Origin: JAVVPL01 sp036655775
Lineage (GTDB): Bacteria; Bacteroidota; Bacteroidia; Bacteroidales; P3
Direction of reading: 5' to 3'
DNA: 15,674 nt
Assembly (NCBI GenBank): GCA_036655775.1
Contig: JAVVPL010000045.1
Location: forward strand, 1-15,674
The notes beneath the pieces are model-generated. The model saw only the letters and a list, made by a program, of their open reading frames with translations, had not been told where the DNA came from and did no database searches. Every line of letters starts with the position of its first letter. Position 1 is the stretch's first letter. Both the position numbers and the translations under genes were made by a program. Of this stretch, positions 1 through 7,914 are shown piece after piece.

Positions 1-152
1 ATAGAGAAGAAGCAATCAAAACCGCTTGCATGTTGGCGAAAACAGATGATATTATTCTTGTTGCGGGTAAGGGTCATGAAAAATATCAAGATATACAAGG
101 TGTAAAACACCATTTTGATGATAAAGAAATCCTCACAAAATATATACAATAA
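1..152 (+). CDS. murE: MurE, UDP-MurNAc-tripeptide ligase (C-terminal end only)
   Basis: This is the 3' end of a gene that starts left of the window; codons are in frame from base 3 and the stop is TAA at 150-152. The 49 visible residues contain AGKGHEKYQDI, the conserved end of the MurE C-terminal domain (GKGHE-YQ motif), followed by a short tail of the kind D-K-E. MurE adds the third amino acid (meso-diaminopimelate in most Gram-negatives) to UDP-MurNAc-L-Ala-D-Glu in the cytoplasm. The substrate-selecting residues lie outside the window, so the amino acid added cannot be read. mraY follows after 11 bases, as expected for the Bacteroidota dcw order. Confidence 0.93.
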   Translation, partial: REEAIKTACMLAKTDDIILVAGKGHEKYQDIQGVKHHFDDKEILTKYIQ

Positions 153-163
153 AATAAAAGATT

Positions 164-1417
164 ATGTTATACTATTTATTTTCTTATCTAGATAAAACTT
201 GGGATTTCCCTGGTGCAGGGGTATTCCAATATATTTCTTTTCGGGCTGCAATGGCTATTGTTTTGTCATTACTTATTTCCACTGTTTATGGAAAGCATCT
301 TATACACTATTTGCAAAAAAAACAAATAGGTGAAAGTATTCGTGATTTGGGTTTGGAAGGGCAAATGCAAAAAAAAGGTACGCCAACTATGGGTGGTTTA
401 ATTATTATTGCCGCAATTTTAATTCCCGTGCTTTTATTGGCAAAATTGAATAATATCTATATTTTGTTGATGATTTTAACCACGGTTTGGTTAGGTTTAG
501 TTGGTTTTTTGGATGATTACATAAAAGTATTCAAAAAGGATAAACATGGATTAAGTGGGAAATACAAGATTTTAGGACAAGTGGGTTTGGGTTTAATTGT
601 AGGTTTAACAATGATCTATCATCCAGATATTGAGATTTCAAAAAAACAAGTATCTCAAATTTATGTCAATGAACATAATATGTTGCATGAAGGAGAAAGT
701 GAAAAAGCCAAAGTGATATTTGAAAATAATACAGAACATGCGTGTAAAACAACCATTCCTTTTGTGAAAAATAATGAATTGGATTATTCGAGTTTGCTTA
801 CTTGGATCAGTCCCGATTTAGCAAAATACACCTGGATTATTTTTGTTCTATTGGTAATTTTTATAATCACAGCCGTTTCTAATGGCGCCAACTTAACCGA
901 TGGAATGGATGGTTTGGCTACGGGTACTTCGGCTATTATTGGGGCTACTTTGGGTATATTAGCTTGGATATCGGGTAATGTTATTTTTGCCAATTATTTG
1001 GACATTATGTATATTCCCAATGCGGGAGAATTAGCTATTTTTATTAGTGCATTTGTGGGGGCTACTATTGGTTTTTTATGGTATAATACCTATCCTGCAC
1101 AAGTATTTATGGGTGATACGGGTAGTTTGACTATTGGAGGGATTATTGCTGTATTTGCTATTCTTATTCGAAAAGAATTATTACTTCCTATTTTATGTGG
1201 TATTTTCTTAGTTGAAAGTGCCTCGGTTATGCTCCAGGTTGTGTATTTTAAATATACAAAAAAACGATATGGAGAAGGTCGACGTATATTTAAAATGTCG
1301 CCTATTCATCATCATTATCAAGTATTAGGATATCCAGAACCCAAAATAGTATTGCGGTTTTTCATTATAGGAATCATCTTAGCAGTTATAACCATAGTAA
1401 CTTTAAAATTACGATAA
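164..1417 (+). CDS. mraY: MraY, phospho-MurNAc-pentapeptide transferase
   Basis: MraY is an integral inner-membrane enzyme. It moves phospho-MurNAc-pentapeptide from UDP to undecaprenyl phosphate, giving lipid I. Visible signatures are PTMGG (residues 74-78), the aspartate pair LDDY (D117, D118), NLTDGMDGLATG (from N243, with D246), and the HHH motif near the end (H382-H384). About ten hydrophobic segments are apparent. At 417 residues it is longer than the roughly 360 of the E. coli enzyme. The extra length is a polar stretch at about residues 155-220, between two membrane segments, which is a known type of insertion in Bacteroidota MraY. It lies 11 bases after murE and 11 bases before the murD remnant, inside the dcw operon. 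All recognisable catalytic motifs are intact. Confidence 0.97.
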   Translation: MLYYLFSYLDKTWDFPGAGVFQYISFRAAMAIVLSLLISTVYGKHLIHYLQKKQIGESIRDLGLEGQMQKKGTPTMGGLIIIAAILIPVLLLAKLNNIYILLMILTTVWLGLVGFLDDYIKVFKKDKHGLSGKYKILGQVGLGLIVGLTMIYHPDIEISKKQVSQIYVNEHNMLHEGESEKAKVIFENNTEHACKTTIPFVKNNELDYSSLLTWISPDLAKYTWIIFVLLVIFIITAVSNGANLTDGMDGLATGTSAIIGATLGILAWISGNVIFANYLDIMYIPNAGELAIFISAFVGATIGFLWYNTYPAQVFMGDTGSLTIGGIIAVFAILIRKELLLPILCGIFLVESASVMLQVVYFKYTKKRYGEGRRIFKMSPIHHHYQVLGYPEPKIVLRFFIIGIILAVITIVTLKLR

Positions 1418-1428
1418 AAAACAAAAAT

Positions 1429-1977
1429 ATGACGATAGAAGTATTAGCAAAACAAGGGAATGGTGTGCATCATGGCACAATGGCTGAATCGATTTTGACC
1501 CGTGTCTACGATTTACGTAAAAAAGTAATTCAAGATAGTTTTCAAAATTTTCAGCAACAAGAACATCGTTTGGAGTTTGTGGCCAAAATTCGAGGTGTGG
1601 AATTTATCAACGATTCAATGGCTTGTAATATCAATTCAGCTTGGTATGCCTTAGAAAATATGCACAATCCAACTATTTGGATAGTGGGAGGGCAAATGAA
1701 AGATGCACATTTTGACATGCTGAAACCATTAGTAAAAAAGAAGGTGAAAGCTATCATTTGTTTAGGTGTGGACAACACGCCCCTTATAGATGCATTTGCT
1801 GAGATTATACCTAATTTTATACAAACGCGTTCGGCTCAAGAAGCCGTAGAACGAGCTTATTTAATGGCACAAGAAGGGGATACCGTTTTGCTATCTCCCG
1901 CTTGTCCTAGTTTCGATTTGTTTGAAAGTTTTGAAGATCGAGGAATTCAATTTAAATTAGCTGTAAACGAATTATAA
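1429..1977 (+). CDS. murD: Truncated MurD: C-terminal domain only
   Basis: The 182 residues match only the C-terminal domain of MurD, which adds D-glutamate to UDP-MurNAc-L-Ala; full MurD is about 450 residues. Similarity begins in the linker before the domain (LAKQGNGVHHGTMAE against the usual L-L-G-HN--N-MAA) and continues through EHRLE (R47), FINDS (D62) and the end signature SPACPSFD with S161 and F168. The N-terminal UDP-binding domain and the central P-loop ATPase domain are absent, and only 11 bases separate it from mraY. Of the usual DSKATN motif, Lys is M64 and Thr is C66, and the linker HN--N motif is degraded. The residues equivalent to E. coli R302, D317, K348, S415 and F422 remain. 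I infer it is not a ligase. It may be a decaying remnant or a repurposed domain; a full murD should exist elsewhere. There is no frameshift or stop, and the start ATG has an A-rich leader like its neighbours. Confidence 0.85.
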   Translation: MTIEVLAKQGNGVHHGTMAESILTRVYDLRKKVIQDSFQNFQQQEHRLEFVAKIRGVEFINDSMACNINSAWYALENMHNPTIWIVGGQMKDAHFDMLKPLVKKKVKAIICLGVDNTPLIDAFAEIIPNFIQTRSAQEAVERAYLMAQEGDTVLLSPACPSFDLFESFEDRGIQFKLAVNEL

Positions 1978-1986
1978 ATTTGACAA

Positions 1987-3165
1987 ATGCAACGAAAGGG
2001 GTTATTTAAATATTTACATGGAGATATGGGCATTTGGCTCATCGTTATGCTATTGTCGATTTTTTCGATATTAGCTGTATATAGCTCCACGGGCTCTTTG
2101 GCATATCGTTTCCAATCGGGGAATACGGCTTATTATGTATTAAAACATGGTCTTATTCTGATTTTTGGTTGGTTTCTTATGTATGGCGCACATTTAATCC
2201 CATATAATTATTATTCGCGTATTTCTCAACTTTTGTTTGTGGTTTCGGTGCCTTTATTATTGTTTACAATGCTTACGGGATCTAGTATTAACGGGGCTTC
2301 TCGTTGGATGACGGTGCCCATTATTAATATTTCTTTTCAAACATCCGATTTGGCTAAACTTGCGTTGGTAATGTATTTGGCTCGACAATTGTCGAAAAAT
2401 AAAAACAAAGTAAATGAACCCAAAACGTTTTTTATGATTTTTGGTTCTGCTATTTTGGTTTGTCTACTTATTTTTCCTGAAAACTTTTCCACTTCGGCTT
2501 TATTGATGACTACCTCAGTGGCTTTAATGTTCTTTGGTGGGGTTAATATGCGTTATATGATGGGTATTGCAGGTACAGGCATTGTGGCAATACTGATGTT
2601 GTTAACTGTTTTTTATACAGTTCCAGAAGAGGCTTTGCCAGGCCGTTTTGCCACATGGAAAAACAGAATAGAAACTTTTGGAGGAAATGGAGATTCTGAT
2701 GCCAACTATCAAGCTGAACAAGCTAAAATTGCAGTGGCTAGTGGCGGATTTTTTGGTAAATTGCCTGGGAATAGTACGCAGCGTAATTATTTGCCACATC
2801 CATATTCCGATTATATTTATGCTATTATTATCGAAGAATATGGAATGTTGGGAGGAATGCTTATTTTGATGTTTTATCTTTGGTTTTTTTATAGGGGGAT
2901 ACGTATTGCCCGCGATTGTGAAGGAACTTTTGGATGTTATTTGGTATTGGGGATATGTTTGATATTGACTTTGCAAGCGCTAATAAATATGGCAGTTGCA
3001 GTGGATTTATTCCCTGTAACAGGTCAGCCTTTACCCTTGTTGAGTATGGGAGGAACCTCGCTTTGGTTTACGGCTTTGGGCATCGGCATTGTGTTGAGTG
3101 TAAGTGTGGCGGTAGAAAATCAAGGCAAAGGTCGTAATATAGACGAAAGTACTGTAAATAGTTAA
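1987..3165 (+). CDS. ftsW: FtsW, septal peptidoglycan glycosyltransferase (SEDS family)
   Basis: FtsW is a polytopic inner-membrane protein of the SEDS (RodA/FtsW/SpoVE) family. It polymerises lipid II at the division septum together with the transpeptidase FtsI. The 392-residue product has about ten hydrophobic segments. The periplasmic loop motif LPHPYSDYIYA carries D275, equivalent to the catalytic aspartate of E. coli FtsW (D297), and is followed by EEYGMLGG. The family end signature is present as FPVTGQPLPLLSMGGTSL. The start at 1987 lies 9 bases after the murD remnant and puts a short charged cytoplasmic segment before the first membrane helix. It could in principle be a RodA, but its place between murD and murG makes FtsW much more likely. 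No defects seen. Confidence 0.95.
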   Translation: MQRKGLFKYLHGDMGIWLIVMLLSIFSILAVYSSTGSLAYRFQSGNTAYYVLKHGLILIFGWFLMYGAHLIPYNYYSRISQLLFVVSVPLLLFTMLTGSSINGASRWMTVPIINISFQTSDLAKLALVMYLARQLSKNKNKVNEPKTFFMIFGSAILVCLLIFPENFSTSALLMTTSVALMFFGGVNMRYMMGIAGTGIVAILMLLTVFYTVPEEALPGRFATWKNRIETFGGNGDSDANYQAEQAKIAVASGGFFGKLPGNSTQRNYLPHPYSDYIYAIIIEEYGMLGGMLILMFYLWFFYRGIRIARDCEGTFGCYLVLGICLILTLQALINMAVAVDLFPVTGQPLPLLSMGGTSLWFTALGIGIVLSVSVAVENQGKGRNIDESTVNS

Positions 3166-3181
3166 AAACAAATAAATAAAA

Positions 3182-4297
3182 ATGAATATAATGGAAAAAA
3201 CAAATACATTCAGATTGATTATTAGTGGAGGAGGTACAGGGGGACATATTTTTCCTGCCATTGCTATTGCGGGTGCTGTAAAACAAAAAATGCCAGATGC
3301 AAATATTTTATTTGTAGGTGCCAAAGGTCGTATGGAAATGGAAAAAGTGCCTGCGGCTGGATATGAAATCAAGGGCTTAGATATAGTGGGTTTACAACGT
3401 AAACAATGGTGGCGCAATTTTGCTTTTCCTTTTAAATTGATTGCTAGTTTGTGGGAAACCCGAAAAATACTAAAACATTTTAGACCAGATGTAGTTGTAG
3501 GTGTGGGGGGGTATGCGAGTGGTCCTACTTTGTTTATGGCACATTGGATGAAAATTCCCACCTTATTGCAAGAACAAAATTCATATCCAGGTTTAACCAA
3601 CCGATTATTGGCAAGAGGTGCTACCAAAATATGTGTTGATTACGACAATATGGCTTCTTTTTTTGCAGCTCAAAAAATTGTTTGGACGGGCAATCCAATT
3701 CGTCAAGATATTGTAAATGTTTCTGGAAAATATGAAGAAGCGATACGCTTTTTTGAATTTGATAAGGATAAAAAAGTGATTTTAGTAATGGGGGGAAGTT
3801 TGGGTGCGCGTACAATCAATCAAAGTATGGCAAAAAATATTGATGCGCTATTGAATGAAGGGTATCAAGTTATTTGGCAAACAGGTAAATCGTATTATTC
3901 TCAAGCATTAGCATTGACTCAAGGCAAAGCAAATATTAGAGTATTTGATTTTATTGCACGTATGGATTTAGCTTATGCCATTACAACGATTATAGTGTCT
4001 CGAGCAGGTGCGATTGCGATCTCGGAATTATGTGTGATAGGCAAACCTTCCATATTGATTCCTTCGCCAAATGTAGCCGAAGACCACCAAACTAAAAATG
4101 CAATGGCTTTGAGTGCCAAAAATGCAGCGATATTGTTGCCCGATCATTTGGCAGAAGAACAATTGGGCGATTTATTATTACAATTGATGAAAGACGAAAA
4201 TCGTCAACGCTTGTTGTCTGAAAATATTATTCGTATGGCCAAAATCAATGCAGCGGAAGATATAGCGGAGGAAGTAATTAAATTGAAAATTAAATAA
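3182..4297 (+). CDS. murG: MurG, UDP-GlcNAc:lipid I GlcNAc transferase
   Basis: MurG is a GT-B glycosyltransferase (family GT28) on the cytoplasmic face of the inner membrane. It adds GlcNAc from UDP-GlcNAc to lipid I, forming lipid II. The N-terminal glycine-rich loop GGGTGGH is at residues 16-22, and VGVGGYASGP follows in the N-terminal domain. The second domain begins around GGSLGARTINQ, the UDP-binding helix motif SRAGA starts at S273, and PSPNVAEDHQTKNA starts at P294. Its length of 371 is normal. A second ATG three codons downstream (3191) is a possible alternative start; either leaves the glycine-rich loop intact. The gene lies 16 bases after ftsW and its stop is one base before murC. 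Confidence 0.97.
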   Translation: MNIMEKTNTFRLIISGGGTGGHIFPAIAIAGAVKQKMPDANILFVGAKGRMEMEKVPAAGYEIKGLDIVGLQRKQWWRNFAFPFKLIASLWETRKILKHFRPDVVVGVGGYASGPTLFMAHWMKIPTLLQEQNSYPGLTNRLLARGATKICVDYDNMASFFAAQKIVWTGNPIRQDIVNVSGKYEEAIRFFEFDKDKKVILVMGGSLGARTINQSMAKNIDALLNEGYQVIWQTGKSYYSQALALTQGKANIRVFDFIARMDLAYAITTIIVSRAGAIAISELCVIGKPSILIPSPNVAEDHQTKNAMALSAKNAAILLPDHLAEEQLGDLLLQLMKDENRQRLLSENIIRMAKINAAEDIAEEVIKLKIK

Positions 4298-4298
4298 A

Positions 4299-5648
4299 AT
4301 GGAATTAAATAAAATACATAGCGTTTATTTTTTAGGTATTGGAGGCATTGGAATGAGTGCGCTCGCTTTGTATTTTATACAAAAAGGCGTAAGAGTGTCG
4401 GGATATGATAGAGTGGAGACTACTTTGACTAGAAACTTAGTAAGTAAAGGTGCGCATATTGTTTATGAGGAAGAAGCAAATTTATGTCCATATAATGTGG
4501 ATTTGCTTGTGTATACCCCTGCGGTACCTGCCACCCATTTAAGTTGGCAATATATTCAAGAACACGCAATTCCTGTAAAAAAAAGAGCGGAAGTTTTAGG
4601 AATGATAGCCGATCATTATAAAACGATTGGGGTGGCTGGAACACATGGAAAAACCACCATCAGTACTATGATTACACATATTTTATCAAATGCAAGTATT
4701 CAGTGTAATGCGTTTTTGGGAGGTTTGTCCAAAAATTTTGATTCTAATTTATTGATCGCGCCACAAAGTGATTGGATGGTAGTGGAGGCAGATGAATTTG
4801 ATCGTTCTTTTTTGCAATTGCATCCTTGGTTTTCGGTTGTTTCGGCAATGGATGCCGATCATTTAGATATTTATGGAGATAAACAAAACTTATGTAAAGC
4901 ATTTGCGGAGTATGTGTCTCAAACAAATTCACACGGCCTTTCTTTTCTAAAATATGGACTACCCATTCAAGGATCCTGTACGCTTACGTATCATTTGCAG
5001 GATGTGAATGCCGACTATTATGCCGAAAATATAACGATTGCAAATGAAGAATATTCTTTTGATTTAATTACTCCTAGTGGTAAAATAAAAGCTTTACGCA
5101 TGTCGTATCCTGGTCTTCATAATATAGAAAATGCTATCGTTGCCTCTGCGGTGGCGTTGCATTGTGGCGTGAGTGAAGCAGAATTAAAACAAACTTTATA
5201 TAGTTTTAAAGGGGTTAAACGTCGTTTTGATTATCAAATTAAAACGCCTAATTTGATTTATATCGACGACTATGCCCATCATCCTAATGAAATACAGGCT
5301 TGTATTGAATCGGTGAGAGAACTGTATCCAAAACGAAAAATCACTTTAATATTTCAACCTCATTTATATTCTCGTACGAGAGATTTTGCCGCCGATTTTG
5401 TAAAAAGTTTAGGTTTAGTGGACACATTAATTTTATTGGATATTTATCCCGCACGCGAATTACCTATTGAAGGGGTGAGTAGTGAGATGTTAAAAGATAA
5501 AATAAAGCATATTCCAGTATATTTAACTCATAAAAAAGAATTGCTAAGTTTACTCCAAACTCTATCGTTAGACTGTTTGATTACAATGGGAGCAGGTGAT
5601 ATTGATACATTGGTATTGCCCATCAAAAAATATTTGCAAAATAAATGA
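4299..5648 (+). CDS. murC: MurC, UDP-MurNAc:L-alanine ligase
   Basis: MurC is the cytoplasmic ATP-dependent ligase that attaches L-alanine to UDP-MurNAc, the first amino acid of the stem peptide. All three Mur-ligase domains are present in 449 residues. They are the N-terminal UDP-binding Rossmann domain with GIGGIGMSA (residues 13-21), the central ATPase domain with P-loop GTHGKTT (114-120) and EADEFDRSF, and the C-terminal domain with DDYAHHPNEI (from D323). The linker motif PGLHNIENA is intact, in contrast with the degraded linker of the nearby MurD fragment. The DDYAHHP signature separates MurC from MurD, MurE and MurF. It starts one base after the murG stop and overlaps ftsQ by 4 bases (ATGA), so translation of the three is probably coupled. 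Confidence 0.97.
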   Translation: MELNKIHSVYFLGIGGIGMSALALYFIQKGVRVSGYDRVETTLTRNLVSKGAHIVYEEEANLCPYNVDLLVYTPAVPATHLSWQYIQEHAIPVKKRAEVLGMIADHYKTIGVAGTHGKTTISTMITHILSNASIQCNAFLGGLSKNFDSNLLIAPQSDWMVVEADEFDRSFLQLHPWFSVVSAMDADHLDIYGDKQNLCKAFAEYVSQTNSHGLSFLKYGLPIQGSCTLTYHLQDVNADYYAENITIANEEYSFDLITPSGKIKALRMSYPGLHNIENAIVASAVALHCGVSEAELKQTLYSFKGVKRRFDYQIKTPNLIYIDDYAHHPNEIQACIESVRELYPKRKITLIFQPHLYSRTRDFAADFVKSLGLVDTLILLDIYPARELPIEGVSSEMLKDKIKHIPVYLTHKKELLSLLQTLSLDCLITMGAGDIDTLVLPIKKYLQNK

Positions 5649-6436
5649 AACGAATACTCATCATACTAAGCATTGTTATTTCAGTTGTGTCGATTATAGG
5701 CGGGATGTGCTATGGTATTTATTGGGCACATATAAGGCAACAGCAATCGGTTTGTTTGGATATGAAAATACTGATTAGAAATAATCCATCTACTTCCTAT
5801 TTAAAAGAACCAGATATTAGAGATTATTTGCAAAAAACTCGAAGTAATCCAGAGGGGAAAGTAATTTCTCGTATCAACACCTCTACTATAGAAGAAATCT
5901 TAAATGATAATCCATATATTCGAAAAGCCGATGTTTTTATGGGGGTAAATAAAATTTTGTATTTGTGGATTTATCCTCGTAAACCAGTTTTACGAGTGCT
6001 TAATCGAGGATATGAATCTTATTATTTAGATGAAGATGCCGTTATTATGCCCGTGAATCCGCAATATGCCATTAGAACTCGTTTTGTTAATGGAAATATT
6101 GGCGTAAAACATACGAATGGGCAAAGTGTCAAAAATATAAATGGATCCTACGATCGGAAAATTTTGAATGATGTATTTACTTTGTCGGAATATATTCGTA
6201 GAGATACTTTTTTGAATGCCCAAATAGAACAAATTTATGTTACTTCTCAAAATGAAATCGAACTTTATCCTAAAATAGGAAGACATGTGATTATATTTGG
6301 AGGAATCGAAGACATGGAAAATAAATTGGATAAATTAAAATTAGTTTATAAACAAGGTTTTGCAAAAATGGGATGGGATCTATATCGTACTATCAATTTA
6401 AAATATAAAAATCAAGTAGTTTGTACAAAAATATAA
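5645..6436 (+). CDS. ftsQ: FtsQ/DivIB, divisome membrane protein
   Basis: This is a bitopic inner-membrane division protein that, in studied bacteria, links FtsB/FtsL and the septal synthases to the early divisome. The 263 residues show a short positive N-terminus (MKR), one membrane helix at about residues 5-27, then a periplasmic region. In that region the POTRA-like part includes the conserved pattern of a short loop, IEEILNDNPYIRKADVFMG, and IYPRKPVLRV. The C-terminal part (IFGGIEDMENKLDKLKLVYKQG, MGWDLYRTINLKYKNQVVC) matches the FtsQ beta domain as usually seen in Bacteroidota. FtsQ sequences are poorly conserved, so the call rests on both this pattern and the position between murC (4-base overlap) and ftsA (26 bases). 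Confidence 0.92.
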   Translation: MKRILIILSIVISVVSIIGGMCYGIYWAHIRQQQSVCLDMKILIRNNPSTSYLKEPDIRDYLQKTRSNPEGKVISRINTSTIEEILNDNPYIRKADVFMGVNKILYLWIYPRKPVLRVLNRGYESYYLDEDAVIMPVNPQYAIRTRFVNGNIGVKHTNGQSVKNINGSYDRKILNDVFTLSEYIRRDTFLNAQIEQIYVTSQNEIELYPKIGRHVIIFGGIEDMENKLDKLKLVYKQGFAKMGWDLYRTINLKYKNQVVCTKI

Positions 6437-6462
6437 AGCAATAATATAAAAATAATTTCAAA

Positions 6463-7803
6463 ATGAGTGCAGAAGAAATCGTTGTAGGCTTAGATATAGG
6501 CACAACAAAAATCGCAGTTATGGTTGGACGCAAAGATGAAAGTGGCAAGATCGATATTTTGGGATATGGACAAGCTGAGTCCATTGGCGTGATGAGAGGC
6601 TCTGTTATCAATGTAGATAAAACCGCAGAATCTATCAAAATAGCAACCGAAGCCGCTCAGCTTCTTTCTGGAGTGGAAATTCATGAGGTTTACGTGGGTA
6701 TCGCAGGGCAACATATCAAAAGTCGTCAACATCGAGGTTCTGTAATTCGAGAACATCAAGAAGAGGAGATAACCAAGGATGAAGTATTTCGTTTAATTCG
6801 AAATATGGAAAAAATTCAAGTGGATCCAGGTGAAAAAATAATTCATGTGATTCCTCAAGAATTTATAGTTGATGGAGTACATGGAATCAATCAAGAAGAT
6901 GTTGTAGGTATGTCGGGAGTGTCCTTGGAAGCCAATTTCCATATTATTACAGGTCATTTTGCAGCGATTAAAAATATTCGTAGAAGTGTGGAAAAGGCAG
7001 GTTTGGATATTGCGGCTTTAATATTAGAACCTTTGGTATCGGCGGAGGCTGTTCTAGATGATAGAGACAAAGAGGCTGGGGTGGTGTTAGTGGATATAGG
7101 TGGTGGAACCACCGATATGGCTATTTTCCAAGATCGAGTTTTGTGTCATACTGCCGTAATACCTCTTGCTGGCAATATTATTACGCAGGATATCAAAGAT
7201 GGTTGTTCCATTATTAAATTGCAAGCAGAAGCTTTAAAAGTGCGCTTTGGTTCGGCTTTAGCTAGTGAGAATAAAGCAGAAGAAATTATTTCTATTCCAG
7301 GTTTGCGTGGACGTACGCCTAAAGAAATTTCTCTCAAAAATTTGGCCAATATTATTGGTGCTAGAATGTCGGAAATTATAGAGCATGTGCAATTTGAAAT
7401 TAAAAATTCAGGATATGAAAACAAATTGATAGGAGGTATTGTGCTTACAGGGGGAGGAGCTAAATTACAACATATTGTTCAGTTGACCGAATATGTAACA
7501 GGGATTGATGCTCGATTAGGCTTGCCTAATGAGCATTTGGTGGGGAAATATGCTAAAGAATTGAGCGATCCTATGTTTGCTACTGGAGTTGGTTTAGTTA
7601 TTCAAGGTTTAGCAAGAGAGGCAGAAAAAGTATACGAAGATGCTTTGCAAAATCCCAATATGGAAATTCAAAAAAATGATTCAACACCAGAGATAGAAGT
7701 GAGTTTGCCTCCCAAAAAGGAAGCTCCTTCTGTGAGTAAATGGAAAAAAGCTTTGGGTATGAAAAAAACAATTTTGGATTTTTTGAATGAAGAAGACGAA
7801 TAA
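6463..7803 (+). CDS. ftsA: FtsA, actin-like membrane tether for FtsZ
   Basis: FtsA is an actin-family ATPase that polymerises on the inner membrane, anchors FtsZ and recruits later divisome proteins. Nucleotide-binding motifs are visible in order: phosphate-1 VGLDIGTTKIAV near the N-terminus, phosphate-2 DIGGGTTD (D211-D218), and the adenosine motif LTGGGAKL (from L328). The 1C (SHS2) subdomain lies between the first two and includes IAGQHIKSRQHRG. The C-terminus ends with a basic, amphipathic stretch at about residues 424-440 (SKWKKALGMKKTILDFL), fitting the membrane-targeting helix, after a polar linker. Length 446 is usual for the phylum. It lies 26 bases after ftsQ. A 111-base gap with its own promoter separates it from ftsZ. 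Confidence 0.97.
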   Translation: MSAEEIVVGLDIGTTKIAVMVGRKDESGKIDILGYGQAESIGVMRGSVINVDKTAESIKIATEAAQLLSGVEIHEVYVGIAGQHIKSRQHRGSVIREHQEEEITKDEVFRLIRNMEKIQVDPGEKIIHVIPQEFIVDGVHGINQEDVVGMSGVSLEANFHIITGHFAAIKNIRRSVEKAGLDIAALILEPLVSAEAVLDDRDKEAGVVLVDIGGGTTDMAIFQDRVLCHTAVIPLAGNIITQDIKDGCSIIKLQAEALKVRFGSALASENKAEEIISIPGLRGRTPKEISLKNLANIIGARMSEIIEHVQFEIKNSGYENKLIGGIVLTGGGAKLQHIVQLTEYVTGIDARLGLPNEHLVGKYAKELSDPMFATGVGLVIQGLAREAEKVYEDALQNPNMEIQKNDSTPEIEVSLPPKKEAPSVSKWKKALGMKKTILDFLNEEDE

Positions 7804-7855
7804 ATTTAAAAAAGATAATTAACAACAATTAGTGAATAAAAAGAGTGTGAAACTA

Positions 7856-7886
7856 TTTTAAATCATGCGTATTCATAATAACTTTG
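7856..7886 (+). promoter_or_regulatory. Candidate ftsZ promoter
   Basis: A -7 box TAACTTTG at 7879-7886 fits the Bacteroidota TAnnTTTG consensus exactly. The -33 match is weaker: TTTT at 7856-7859, with a 19-base spacer. It sits in the 111-base ftsA-ftsZ gap and would give a leader of about 20-25 bases before the ATG at 7915. ftsZ could therefore be transcribed separately from the upstream operon. Confidence 0.6.
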
Positions 7887-7914
7887 TACATCATAATAAA
7901 AAAAAGAAAGCACT

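Noticed and set aside
164..1417. Polar insert in MraY as a foreign domain
   Set aside because: Longer MraY proteins with an insert at this place are usual in Bacteroidota; the motifs on either side are in register.
3031..3627. 198-codon open frame on the minus strand across the ftsW-murG junction
   Set aside because: It lies opposite two well-supported genes, has low-complexity content and no recognisable domain, so it is a shadow frame.
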